Below, in pieces: positions 51,303 to 59,904 of a stretch of DNA of 64,000 bases (within the stretch, counting starts at the first letter, position 1; each line of letters begins with the position of its first letter). This DNA is from Ornithomonoglobus_A sp045649025 (GTDB lineage Bacteria > Bacillota > Clostridia > UBA1381). The position numbers and the translations under genes are program-made. The DNA is taken from the NCBI GenBank assembly GCA_045649025.1, contig JAZRPB010000025.1, positions 1 to 64,000 on the forward strand, written 5' to 3'. The notes beneath the pieces were generated by a model. The model saw only the letters and a program-made list of their open reading frames with translations, was not told the DNA's origin and did no database searches.

Positions 51303-51998
51303 ATGAGATTGGATAAATATCTTGCAAATTGCGGAGTTGGGGCAAGAAGTGAGGTTAAAAAGATAATAAAAAGCGGTGTTGTAGCCATAAACGGCACTGT
51401 TATAAAAAAGAGTGATGAAAATGTAAGCGACACTGATATTGTATCCGTAAATGGTGAGGAAATAAAATATCGTGAATTTGTATATTTGATGTTAAATAAG
51501 CCACAAGGCTATGTGAGTGCAACAGAGGACAGAGAGCATAAAACAGTTCTTGATTTAATTGGCGATGAATATTCACATTTTAACCTCTTTCCTGTTGGCA
51601 GACTTGATATCGACACCGAGGGCTTATTAATTCTCACAAATGACGGTGCATTTGCACACTCTGTTACATCGCCCAAAAAAGAGGTATATAAAACATACTT
51701 TGCAAGACTTGACAAGGATGCCGATATTGATGATGTTGAAAGCTTTAAAAACGGCATGGAGTTTAAAGATTTTACCGCAAAAAGTGCAATATTGGATATT
51801 ACAGATAAAAAAAATGAAGTATATATAAAAATATACGAGGGTAAATTCCATCAGGTTAAGAGAATGTGTGAAAGAGTTGGTAAAACGGTTGTGTATTTAA
51901 AACGTGTTGCAATTGGTAATCTTTTGCTTTACAATAGCCTTGAAGTTGGAGAATACAGAGAGTTAAATGATGATGAATTAAGAATGATATTTGAATAA
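51303..51998 (+). CDS. rsuA: pseudouridine synthase, RsuA family
   Basis: A 231-residue rRNA pseudouridine synthase. An N-terminal S4 RNA-binding domain (MRLDKYLANCGVGARSEVKK) is followed by the catalytic domain with LMLNKPQGYVSAT, the active-site Asp in FPVGRLDIDTEGLLILTNDG, and IYEGKFHQVKRM. Length favours the RsuA (16S U516) type over RluB. The ATG at 51303 is preferred over the GTG three codons earlier. Confidence 0.9.
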   Translation: MRLDKYLANCGVGARSEVKKIIKSGVVAINGTVIKKSDENVSDTDIVSVNGEEIKYREFVYLMLNKPQGYVSATEDREHKTVLDLIGDEYSHFNLFPVGRLDIDTEGLLILTNDGAFAHSVTSPKKEVYKTYFARLDKDADIDDVESFKNGMEFKDFTAKSAILDITDKKNEVYIKIYEGKFHQVKRMCERVGKTVVYLKRVAIGNLLLYNSLEVGEYRELNDDELRMIFE

Positions 51999-52007
51999 AT
52001 TTTAAGA

Positions 52008-52035
52008 GGGCACGAAAGACCCTCCCCTACAATAA
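52008..52035. repeat. hairpin with CCCTACAAT tail
   Basis: GAGGGCACGAAAGACCCTC forms a hairpin followed by CCCCTACAAT; the tail is shared with 45652-45672. This looks like a short dispersed intergenic repeat. Confidence 0.4.
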
Positions 52036-52070
52036 AAGACCAAACGAAATTAATCGTTTGGTCTTTTGAT
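52034..52070. terminator. bidirectional terminator between rsuA and hisA
   Basis: AAAAGACCAAACGA and TCGTTTGGTCTTTT form a perfect 14-bp stem with loop AATTAA. Confidence 0.8.
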
Positions 52071-52073
52071 TTT

Positions 52074-52787
52074 CTATTTTGCAACTTCTATTGCTTCTTT
52101 TAAATCTACATTACCTGTATAGAGTGCACGTCCAACAATTACGCCATCAACACCTGTATCGGCAAGTGATTTTATATGCTCTATACTACCTATACCGCCC
52201 GATGCTATAATATCGGCATCAACTGCATTTGCCATTTCACGCATTGCCTCAACATTTGGTCCTGCAAGCGTGCCATCGGTGGCAATATCGGTATAAACTA
52301 TTGTTTTAACACCCATATCAACCATCATTTTTGCAAATTCAATTGCAGTAAAGTCACTTGTTTTTTCCCAACCCTCAACTGCAACCATTCCATCCTTTGC
52401 ATCTATTCCTATAACAATCTTGTCGCCATATTTTGCAACAGCTTCTTTTATAAATTTGGGATTTGATACTGCCTTTGTGCCAATTATTACTCTTGCTATA
52501 CCATAGGAAAGCTTTGTTTCAATATCCTCGATTGTGCGTATTCCGCCGCCTGTTTGCACAGGAACAGATACGTTTTCGCAAATTTCCTTTATTTTTTGTG
52601 CATTAACTCCATTACCCTTCAGTGCTCCGTCGAGGTCTACAACGTGTATAAACTCGCCGCCTTGCTCCTCCCATTTCTTTGCCATTTCGGCAGGGTTTTT
52701 GCCATATACTGTAACATCAGAAAATCTGCCTTGCAGAAGTCTTACACAGTTGCCGTCTTTTATATCTATTGCGGGGTATATTCTCAT
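52074..52787 (-). CDS. hisA: HisA phosphoribosyl isomerase of histidine synthesis
   Basis: A 237-residue TIM barrel isomerising ProFAR to PRFAR. The two phosphate-binding halves are visible: the first around VPVQTGGGIRTIEDIE, the second around DIIASGGIGSIEHIKSL and GVIVGRALY. The N-terminal catalytic Asp is in YPAIDIKDGNCVRL. AAAGGAAC precedes the ATG. It follows hisG across the MITE-like repeat; hisB, hisH, hisF and hisI are not in this window. Confidence 0.95.
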   Translation of the reverse strand: MRIYPAIDIKDGNCVRLLQGRFSDVTVYGKNPAEMAKKWEEQGGEFIHVVDLDGALKGNGVNAQKIKEICENVSVPVQTGGGIRTIEDIETKLSYGIARVIIGTKAVSNPKFIKEAVAKYGDKIVIGIDAKDGMVAVEGWEKTSDFTAIEFAKMMVDMGVKTIVYTDIATDGTLAGPNVEAMREMANAVDADIIASGGIGSIEHIKSLADTGVDGVIVGRALYTGNVDLKEAIEVAK

Positions 52788-52837
52788 TTTATAATTGTTC
52801 CTTTCGTCTTTTAGTATAGCAAATATGAGTTTAATAG

Positions 52838-52922
52838 AAAAATTGTTCAGATTGCCGTTTGAAAAAGCGACGGCGTATGTTGATACGCCGAGTTTTTGAA
52901 AATGGTGAGATGGGCAATTTTA
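52838..52922. repeat. MITE-like palindromic element, copy 2
   Basis: About 85 bases sharing the ends AAAATTGTTCAGATTGCCG and GATGGGCAATTTTA with copy 1 (45731-45821). The inner hairpin differs: CGGCGTAT/ATACGCCG. Its right end contains the stop codon of hisG, exactly as copy 1 does for the GNAT gene. Confidence 0.55.
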
Positions 52923-53546
52923 CTTTTTAAACTCGTTAACTATTTTCATTATTCTTTCCTTCTCCATCTTCATAGAAACTCTGTTCACAACCAATCTTGC
53001 ACTTAAAGGACATACCTCCTCTAAAACATCAAGTCCGTTTTCACGTAATGTTTTACCCGTTTCAACAATATCCACTATAACGTGTGAAAGTCCAACAAGA
53101 GGTGCCAGCTCAACCGAGCCGTTAAGCTTTATAATTTCAACGGTCATACCCTTTTCTTCACGAAAGAATTTATCGGCTATGCCTGTGTACTTTGATGCAA
53201 CACGCAAATTTGTGATTTTATCGTACTTGCCCTTTAGCTCAACAGGACCGCAAACACACATACTGCACTTTCCAAAGCCAAGGTCTACCATTTCATAAAG
53301 CTTTCTGTTTTCTTCTAATATTGTATCTTTACCTACTATGCCTATATCCGCTGCACCATGCTCAACATATGTGGGCACGTCGGAAGCCTTAACAAGTATA
53401 AATTTAACCTTGTTTACCTCATCTGTAAATATAAGCTTTCTTGTTTTCTCTTTCATTTGCGAGCAATCCATACCCAGATTTATAAATGTATCCATTGCAA
53501 GCTCGGCAAGTCTGCCCTTTGCCAAGGCAACTGTAAGATATTTCAT
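52920..53546 (-). CDS. hisG: ATP phosphoribosyltransferase, short form HisG
   Basis: A 208-residue catalytic subunit for the first step of histidine synthesis. Motifs: TVALAKGRLAELAMDTF, KASDVPTYVEHGAADIGIVG, and the PRPP loop LVGLSHVIVDIVETGKTLRE. The short form lacks the C-terminal regulatory domain and needs HisZ, encoded 13 bases upstream. The stop codon falls in a MITE-like repeat. Confidence 0.96.
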   Translation of the reverse strand: MKYLTVALAKGRLAELAMDTFINLGMDCSQMKEKTRKLIFTDEVNKVKFILVKASDVPTYVEHGAADIGIVGKDTILEENRKLYEMVDLGFGKCSMCVCGPVELKGKYDKITNLRVASKYTGIADKFFREEKGMTVEIIKLNGSVELAPLVGLSHVIVDIVETGKTLRENGLDVLEEVCPLSARLVVNRVSMKMEKERIMKIVNEFKK

Positions 53547-53559
53547 TATTTTTTATCTC

Positions 53560-54789
53560 CTATTCCGATATATTCATTTCACTCTCTGTATTTTCAGTGA
53601 TATTATACATTGTAATTTTATTATTACATATCTTTACAATGTTTTTGTTTATTGACTTTGCATATAAAAGTGCACTATCAAAGCTATTATCCTGAATATA
53701 TATCTGTGCATTAATATTCTCTGTATTTCTTAAATATTTAGCCACACTGTATGCCTTATCCATCATACCGTCACAGGCAAAAACAACAACACCATTATCT
53801 TCAATAACAATTTCATTTTCTATAACCGAAAGCAGACGGTTTATTCCTATTGCAACGCCAACCGCACCCTTGGGAGCACCAAAGTTTTGCATCATCTTAT
53901 CGTAGCGTCCGCCTGCAAATACAGGGAAACCAATGCCTGCGGTATAGCCTTTAAATATAGAGCCTGTATAGTAATCTATGCTCTGAAGCATACCAAGGTC
54001 GATTGAAATGTATTTATCTAATCCAAAGGCTGACATACAATCATAAATAGCACTTAAGTTTTCCAATGCTTGCTTTGACGTGCTATTAAGTCCATTAACC
54101 ATAGCCTGTGAAATAACCTCACGTCCGCCAAACATATACGGAAGCTCTATCAAAAGCTTTTTAATATCCTCACTTATATCAAGCTTATCTGTGATTTGTT
54201 GTATGCCAACACAATCCTTTGCGTCTATTCTTTCACGCAATACCGACATTTCCTTTTCGCTTAAATTTGCCTGCTCTGCAAGTCCGTTAAAGAAGGCAAC
54301 CTGTCCAACCTCAACATTAAGCTCCTTAACACCTGTTGCTAATGTAGCCTCAATTGCTGCAGCTATAACCTCTGCATCTGCCTTTGGTGAGTATGAGCCG
54401 ATAAGCTCTATTCCGCTTTGTGTAAACTCTCGTTGGGATGCGTTATGGTCTCTTTCAAGACGGTATACATTACCGTTATACATATATCTCTGCACAAAGT
54501 TGTTATTTACCTTTGTTGCAGCCATACGTGCTATTGAATTTGTAAAATCAGGACGAAGTGCTAAAAGACTTCCCTTTTCATCGAAAAATCTAAACATTTT
54601 ATCTTGTGAAAATGAGCCGTCATCACCAACATAGCAATCGTAATACTCAAATGTTGGTACCTCAACCTCGCTATATCCCCAAGATGACAGCACCTTTTTT
54701 ATTGTATTTTGTGTTTTTGTTTTTTTAGCACATTCAGCCGGAAGTATATCATTAACTCCGGTGGGTGTATGTAACTTTAACTGTGACAT
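53560..54789 (-). CDS. hisZ: ATP phosphoribosyltransferase regulatory subunit HisZ
   Basis: A 409-residue paralogue of histidyl-tRNA synthetase that activates the short HisG. Class II synthetase motifs: TPTGVNDILPAECAKK, VEVPTFEYYDCY, LALRPDFTNSIARM (motif 2 region) and MLQSIDYYTGSIFKGY. The C-terminal anticodon-binding domain is replaced by a shorter divergent tail. Followed directly by hisG, which supports HisZ over HisS. Confidence 0.93.
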   Translation of the reverse strand: MSQLKLHTPTGVNDILPAECAKKTKTQNTIKKVLSSWGYSEVEVPTFEYYDCYVGDDGSFSQDKMFRFFDEKGSLLALRPDFTNSIARMAATKVNNNFVQRYMYNGNVYRLERDHNASQREFTQSGIELIGSYSPKADAEVIAAAIEATLATGVKELNVEVGQVAFFNGLAEQANLSEKEMSVLRERIDAKDCVGIQQITDKLDISEDIKKLLIELPYMFGGREVISQAMVNGLNSTSKQALENLSAIYDCMSAFGLDKYISIDLGMLQSIDYYTGSIFKGYTAGIGFPVFAGGRYDKMMQNFGAPKGAVGVAIGINRLLSVIENEIVIEDNGVVVFACDGMMDKAYSVAKYLRNTENINAQIYIQDNSFDSALLYAKSINKNIVKICNNKITMYNITENTESEMNISE

Positions 54790-54810
54790 ATTTTTACATA
54801 CCTTTCTTAA

Positions 54811-55347
54811 TTATTTTGATATAATTTCCTTTGTTTTTAATATTGCAATTGCAGTTTTGCAATCGTAAATTTCATTATTCATAACCATATTATATAATTC
54901 ATTAATATGATATTTTTTAACATTTAAAAATTCACCGTCATCTAAATTCTGACCAACCCATTTTAAGTTTCTTGCAAGGTATATATGAAGCTTCTCTTCA
55001 CAATATCCGGGCGTTGCATAATACGCACCAAGATATTCAAAATCACTTGCCTCATAGCCTGTTTCTTCTATTAATTCACGTTTACCACATTCAAGAGGTT
55101 CTTCACCCGCTTCAAGCTTACCTGCCGGAATTTCGAGCATTTCACACTTTGCCGCAATACGATATTGCGACACCATAAATACCTCGTTATTTTCAGTTAG
55201 TGCAATAACTCCAACACCGCCATTATGTGCTATAAGTTCACGTGTTGCCTCTGCACCGTCGGGAAGAATAACGTTGTCTACTCTAACTTTAAAAACCTTA
55301 CCATCAAAAACAGGTCTTGATGATATTACCTTCTCTTCAAAATTCAT
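54811..55347 (-). CDS. Nudix hydrolase (ADP-ribose pyrophosphatase-like)
   Basis: A 178-residue enzyme with the Nudix box GKLEAGEEPLECGKRELIEE followed by TG (Gx5Ex7REUxEExGU). The upstream PDGAEATRELIAHNGGVGV and EMLEIPAG segments are typical of NudF/ADP-ribose pyrophosphatases. AGGAGATTTAG precedes the ATG. Part of the minus-strand run comEB-methyltransferase-Nudix-hisZGA. Confidence 0.9.
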   Translation of the reverse strand: MNFEEKVISSRPVFDGKVFKVRVDNVILPDGAEATRELIAHNGGVGVIALTENNEVFMVSQYRIAAKCEMLEIPAGKLEAGEEPLECGKRELIEETGYEASDFEYLGAYYATPGYCEEKLHIYLARNLKWVGQNLDDGEFLNVKKYHINELYNMVMNNEIYDCKTAIAILKTKEIISK

Positions 55348-55365
55348 TCTAAATCTCCTATAAAA

Positions 55366-56508
55366 TTAAAATACAAACTTTTCTATTGCCGGACTAACAT
55401 TTAACATCTTCTTTAAATTATCATAATCTGATTTTGAATGTAAATCTCTTTTGCCTGTGTATGTTGCACGTATCATAATATTTTTTGGAGTTTCAAGCGG
55501 TGAAATGTATTCAATCATAGAAACATTATAGCCAACACTTTCAAGATACGATGCTCTTATTGCATCTGTTAACGTATCGGCAAGACGTGCCTTTAAAATA
55601 CCGTGCTTTGTTACTGCACGTAGGGGTGCATATGAATACTGTTTTAAAATATCCTTATGGCAACACGGCACACACACAATCGCCTTTGCCTTTGAACGAA
55701 TACCCAACCCCATTGCCATATCTGTTGCAACATCGCACGCATGCAGCGATATAACAAGGTCAATTTTTCTTTGCGGCATATATTCTCTTAAATCTGCCTT
55801 TATAAATTCCATATTGGAATAGCCAAGATTTTGGGCTATTTTCTTTGATGCATTAATTACAGTATCGCTATAATCAACACCAATAAAGTAGCATTTTTTC
55901 TTTAATATTTCACGCATATAGAAATTGAGCACAAAGGAAAGATAACTTTTTCCGCAGGCGGCATCCATAACCACTATTTCGTCTTTATTCTCAAACTCTT
56001 TGATTATAGGTTGCACTAATTCCACAAAATAGTCTATTTGATTATACTTTCGGATTTTATCATTTTTAATTTTACCGTTTTTTGCAAGTATACCAATTTC
56101 CGACAGTAAATCCTTTGCAAGAGCAGGATTAACCATATACTCTCTTGTACTTTGAACAACGCTTGTTTTATCAACCGTATCGGTTATATCCTCGTGCTTC
56201 ATAGCAACACGCTTATCGGTTGCTTCAATAACAATTTGTGCACCTCGTTCACGATATTCTACACGTGCCTCGTCGTACACACTGCTTTCTTCCCTTACAA
56301 ACGACAAAATATCATCTGTGCTGACCTCACGGTTTACGGCCTGAAAATTAAGCATTAACGTATCTTCATAAAAGATATGTGCCTTAAAGTTTTTTGTGCC
56401 TGATTTGTATATAATATTTATATCCTTAAAAAAATCTTTATTTTCATCCATTCGTGAGAGTAACCCCGAAAGGAACATTTCTAATTTTGATACTGTTTTT
56501 TTATTCAT
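55366..56508 (-). CDS. class I SAM-dependent methyltransferase (METTL25-like)
   Basis: A 380-residue protein. A divergent N-terminal region (about 1-140) precedes a Rossmann methyltransferase domain with motif I VVMDAACGKSYLSFVLNFY, GVDYSDTVINASKK and the characteristic ISLHACDVATD and VCVPCCHKD segments of the Methyltransf_32/METTL25 group. The VPCCHK pair of cysteines could bind metal. Substrate unknown; an RNA target is a guess. Lies 19 bases before the Nudix gene. Confidence 0.78.
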   Translation of the reverse strand: MNKKTVSKLEMFLSGLLSRMDENKDFFKDINIIYKSGTKNFKAHIFYEDTLMLNFQAVNREVSTDDILSFVREESSVYDEARVEYRERGAQIVIEATDKRVAMKHEDITDTVDKTSVVQSTREYMVNPALAKDLLSEIGILAKNGKIKNDKIRKYNQIDYFVELVQPIIKEFENKDEIVVMDAACGKSYLSFVLNFYMREILKKKCYFIGVDYSDTVINASKKIAQNLGYSNMEFIKADLREYMPQRKIDLVISLHACDVATDMAMGLGIRSKAKAIVCVPCCHKDILKQYSYAPLRAVTKHGILKARLADTLTDAIRASYLESVGYNVSMIEYISPLETPKNIMIRATYTGKRDLHSKSDYDNLKKMLNVSPAIEKFVF

Positions 56509-56553
56509 AGTTAAAATTCACCTTTGGTATGTATGGCAGTTATATGGTTATTT

Positions 56554-57033
56554 TTACAGTTTTAGCTCTACTACCCTTTCTGTAGGCTCATATTGGCGAT
56601 ACTTAACACCAACCATATCAAACATTCTTTTTGAGGCTGCTGTTGTAAAATCATTTGCATATTTGTCGCTATGATATATAACCTCTCTTATTCCGCTTTG
56701 GATTATTGCCTTTGCACACTCATTACAAGGAAACAGTGTTACATAAACTCTTGCACCGTTTAAACTTCCCACAGGTGCATTTAATATTGCATTAAGCTCT
56801 GCGTGGCACACATACACATACTTTGTATCAAGCGGCTCGCCAACTCTTTCCCATGGCATTTTATCGTCATCGCAGCCGGTTGGCATTCCGTTATAGCCTA
56901 AGGAGAGAATTTTGTTGTTTTTATCCACAATACATGCTCCCACCTGTGTATTATTATCTTTACTTCTTTGGGCACTTAAAAGTGCAATACCCATAAAGTA
57001 CTCATCCCAGGATATGTAATCGGTTCGTTTCAT
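56554..57033 (-). CDS. comEB: dCMP deaminase (ComEB-like)
   Basis: A 159-residue zinc-dependent deoxycytidylate deaminase supplying dUMP for thymidylate. Zinc and catalytic residues are in VCHAELNAILNAP (HAE) and LFPCNECAKAIIQSG (PCxxC). ISWDEYFMGIALLSAQRSKD at the start is typical. It leads the minus-strand run and has a consensus-like promoter. Confidence 0.94.
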   Translation of the reverse strand: MKRTDYISWDEYFMGIALLSAQRSKDNNTQVGACIVDKNNKILSLGYNGMPTGCDDDKMPWERVGEPLDTKYVYVCHAELNAILNAPVGSLNGARVYVTLFPCNECAKAIIQSGIREVIYHSDKYANDFTTAASKRMFDMVGVKYRQYEPTERVVELKL

Positions 57034-57075
57034 AATTATTCGCTCCTTACTACTTAAAAAATATAACTATTTTTT

Positions 57076-57104
57076 ATTTTATCATATATAATTTGCAGTG
57101 TCAA
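57076..57104 (-). promoter_or_regulatory. sigma-A promoter for comEB
   Basis: TTGACA-17-TAAAAT on the minus strand, about 45 bases before comEB. Confidence 0.75.
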
Positions 57105-57229
57105 CGGATTAAAATGATTTTTTTATGTATTTTTATTCAAATTACGAATAAATATTATTCATCAATGCAAAATCTCATTTTTTAACAATTTTATAACAAA
57201 ATTGTTAAAATATTACTTATTGAAACACC

Positions 57230-57259
57230 TTGTCAAAATAATGTTATATGTGTTATAAT
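57230..57259 (+). promoter_or_regulatory. sigma-A promoter for the Cys-cluster gene
   Basis: TTGTCA and TATAAT separated by 18 bases, 42 bases before the start at 57301. The remaining intergenic sequence is AT-rich with nothing else recognised. Confidence 0.6.
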
Positions 57260-57300
57260 ATGTATGTAATTGTAATAATTATTATAGAAAGGTAAATCAA

Positions 57301-57816
57301 ATGAAGAGCGCATATGTATATTTACAGCTTTATAAGCTTTTTGACGAGGTAACACCTTTAAAAATTGATTGCGGTATGTTGTGTAACAAAGCCTGTTGCC
57401 AGGGTGACGACCAGGGTATGTTACTTTTCCCTGGTGAAGAAAATGTATATAAGCTATTTTCTCCAAAATGGGCAAAAACCGACAAGACGGATTTAAAATA
57501 TACTTATAACGGCAAGGAATATAAAACTGATATTTTGTTTTGCAGCGGAAATTGCGACCGTTATCAGAGACCGCTTGCATGCCGTATATTCCCTCTTACT
57601 CCCTATCTTAACAAAGACGGAGAGCTTGAGGTTATAGTGGACCCGCGTGCAAAGAGTATATGCAGAATATCGAAGCTTATGAATATTGATGAATTTGACC
57701 CTGTATTTGTTAAGAATATACATCGTGCATTTGGGCTGCTTATGAAAAATAAACGTGTGTATGCCTTTTTAAAGAAATACTCCGAATATTTAGACGAATA
57801 CAAAAGATTTTTTTAA
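57301..57816 (+). CDS. Cys-cluster (YkgJ-like) protein
   Basis: A 171-residue protein with two cysteine groups: CGMLCNKACC at about 25-34 and CSGNCDRYQRPLACRIFPL at about 81-99. The RPLxCRxFPL ending is reminiscent of the YkgJ/Fli(B)-type Fe-S or zinc cluster family. No transmembrane segment. It is followed by the VanW gene after 40 bases. Function unknown. Confidence 0.65.
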   Translation: MKSAYVYLQLYKLFDEVTPLKIDCGMLCNKACCQGDDQGMLLFPGEENVYKLFSPKWAKTDKTDLKYTYNGKEYKTDILFCSGNCDRYQRPLACRIFPLTPYLNKDGELEVIVDPRAKSICRISKLMNIDEFDPVFVKNIHRAFGLLMKNKRVYAFLKKYSEYLDEYKRFF

Positions 57817-57856
57817 ATAAATATAAATATACAAGGAAAGGATGAAATAACCATTT

Positions 57857-59803
57857 ATGGATAAGGATATAAACACACCATCAAATGTTGCTGATGAAAA
57901 CACAATCGACGAACAACTTACAATTGAAAGTATTAGTGAACAAGATGAACTTATAGGTGATACACAGGTTGTTGATGTAAAAAAAATCAAAGAGCTTTCA
58001 CAAAACACAGATACAACAAATAATATAACAACCGAAGCTGACACATCCACCGACGAAGAAGGCTCATCAAGCAATGAGCAAAACGAGGAAACCCCCGAAG
58101 CTTCACAGGAGGATATGACAGAGGACGACACTAAATACGAAGCAATCAATGAGGATACTGTAACCATTCCTTCAGACATTGACGTTGACGACGATGATTT
58201 TCCGGATATTACACCCGTTGATGATGACATAAATGAAAATGATGAAGCAGAAAACAAAATCGAGGAAATGGACGGTGAGGAACAAATCACTCTTGCTCAT
58301 AAGCCATCCCTGTCGGTATCATTTGCAAGGTTATGGCATGGTATATGCAATGTATTCACACCAAAGGTAAGAAAAATATTGTATATTATTTTATTGGTTG
58401 TATTTGTACTGTTCGTAGCCGGATATATATACTGTATGTCTAATTTACCAACCGATAAAATTGCAAGAAATGTATATATAGAAGATATTAACGTGAGTGG
58501 TATGACGTATGATGAGGCACTTGAAAAAATCAATAATTCGTCTTTATTTGATGACCAGATAATCACACTTACACACAGAGGTAACCGTTTTGAAATTAAC
58601 GGGAATGCAATAGGTCTTGTTGCAAGTCCTGAAGAAACCGTACAAAAAGCATTTGACTACGGAAAAGACGGCTCAAAATACAAAAACGGACTTATACTTT
58701 TAGGACTTCATCTTGCAAGACACACAGTTGTTCCCGTTGCACAGATTGAGGTTGAAAAATTAGACGAACAGCTACAGCAATTTGGTATACAGTGCTATGG
58801 CGAGCTTATGCAACACAACATAGTTGTTCAGGCAGACGGACTAACATACATTGGTCCGGGCAAAACAGGCTTTGATAACAACATTGAAGATGCACGAAAC
58901 AAGGTTATGGAAGCTTTAGATAATGAGCAATTCAAAAATATTTGGGTTCCTTTGGATAACTGTCCGCCCGACGATTTAACAATGGAGGCATTTGATGCGG
59001 CAGTATACTGCGACCCCATTGATTCATATTTTAAATATGAGGGCGACGAGGTTATAGTTGTTGAGGAATCCATAGGCAGATATATAAACAAAGAAGAGGC
59101 GGCACCGCTTCTTGAAACAGTGCACGAGGGCGGAGAGCCTGTTTATATCCCATGGTATCCGTCGGAGCCGCAAATATACAAAACAGATATAGAGCCAAAG
59201 CTATTTAACGCCACACTTGGCTCATTCTCAACATATTACGGCGGAACATACAACAGAAATGCTAACGTTGTGCGTGCAGCATCACTGTTAAACGGTGCAA
59301 TTGTACCTCCAGGTGAAGTACTTTCGTTTAACGACAGAGTTGGTCCAAGAACAACAGCAAACGGTTTCTATACCGCACCTGAATATCAAAATGGTGAGTC
59401 TGTAATAGGAATTGGCGGCGGAACCTGTCAGGTTAGCACAACTCTATATGGTGCAGTTCTATACTCGGCTCTTGATATAACATCAAGAACCTGTCATATG
59501 TTCGCAGTAGGTTATGCACCGCTTGGTCAGGATGCAACTGTTGCATATGGAAGTGTTGATTTTAAGTTTAAAAACAACTCCGATTACCCAATAAAAGTTG
59601 TTGCACAAACAAACGGCGGCACAATAACCGTTAGTATTGTGGGAACTGCGTGGGAGCCTGCTAAAACAGTTAAGCTTAGCCATTCAGTTTCACAGGGCAC
59701 AGGCACATCGGTTACATCAAGAAGATACATTTATTCAAACGGCGAGCTTATAAAAACAGAGCAGCTGCCGTCAAGCTACTATAAGCCTCACGAAGAACAT
59801 TAA
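57857..59803 (+). CDS. VanW-family surface protein with peptidoglycan-binding-like domain
   Basis: A 648-residue single-pass protein. Residues 1-140 are an acidic, low-complexity cytoplasmic tail (Asp/Glu/Thr-rich). One transmembrane helix lies at about 173-194 (ILYIILLVVFVLFVAGYIYC). The extracellular part has two PG_binding_4-like repeats (about 215-420, VSGMTYDEALEKIN) and a VanW domain (about 430-560: ANVVRAASLLNGAIVPPGE and GIGGGTCQVSTTLYGAVLYS). A short G5-like tail ends in EQLPSSYYK. VanW homologues occur beside vancomycin-resistance genes, but most are plain cell-wall proteins; no resistance genes are nearby. Confidence 0.85.
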   Translation: MDKDINTPSNVADENTIDEQLTIESISEQDELIGDTQVVDVKKIKELSQNTDTTNNITTEADTSTDEEGSSSNEQNEETPEASQEDMTEDDTKYEAINEDTVTIPSDIDVDDDDFPDITPVDDDINENDEAENKIEEMDGEEQITLAHKPSLSVSFARLWHGICNVFTPKVRKILYIILLVVFVLFVAGYIYCMSNLPTDKIARNVYIEDINVSGMTYDEALEKINNSSLFDDQIITLTHRGNRFEINGNAIGLVASPEETVQKAFDYGKDGSKYKNGLILLGLHLARHTVVPVAQIEVEKLDEQLQQFGIQCYGELMQHNIVVQADGLTYIGPGKTGFDNNIEDARNKVMEALDNEQFKNIWVPLDNCPPDDLTMEAFDAAVYCDPIDSYFKYEGDEVIVVEESIGRYINKEEAAPLLETVHEGGEPVYIPWYPSEPQIYKTDIEPKLFNATLGSFSTYYGGTYNRNANVVRAASLLNGAIVPPGEVLSFNDRVGPRTTANGFYTAPEYQNGESVIGIGGGTCQVSTTLYGAVLYSALDITSRTCHMFAVGYAPLGQDATVAYGSVDFKFKNNSDYPIKVVAQTNGGTITVSIVGTAWEPAKTVKLSHSVSQGTGTSVTSRRYIYSNGELIKTEQLPSSYYKPHEEH

Positions 59804-59848
59804 AAAGAGTGTTGTTTAGAAACACTGTTTCTAAACAACACTCTTTTT
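59804..59848. terminator. bidirectional terminator after the VanW gene
   Basis: A stem of about 20 bp (GAGTGTTGTTTAGAAA with TTTCTAAACAACACTC) flanked by A5 and T5. Confidence 0.85.
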
Positions 59849-59904
59849 CTTAATTTCCTGGCTTTTGCGATCTGCGCTTTTTTAACATCCCCTAGTACAA
59901 ATTT

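Noticed and set aside
53560..54789. Histidyl-tRNA synthetase
   Set aside because: Class II core is present but the C-terminal anticodon domain is short and divergent and hisG (short form) follows directly, so HisZ is the better call.
57857..59803. Vancomycin-resistance determinant
   Set aside because: VanW domains are common in Clostridia cell-wall proteins; there are no vanHAX, vanY or vanRS genes nearby.
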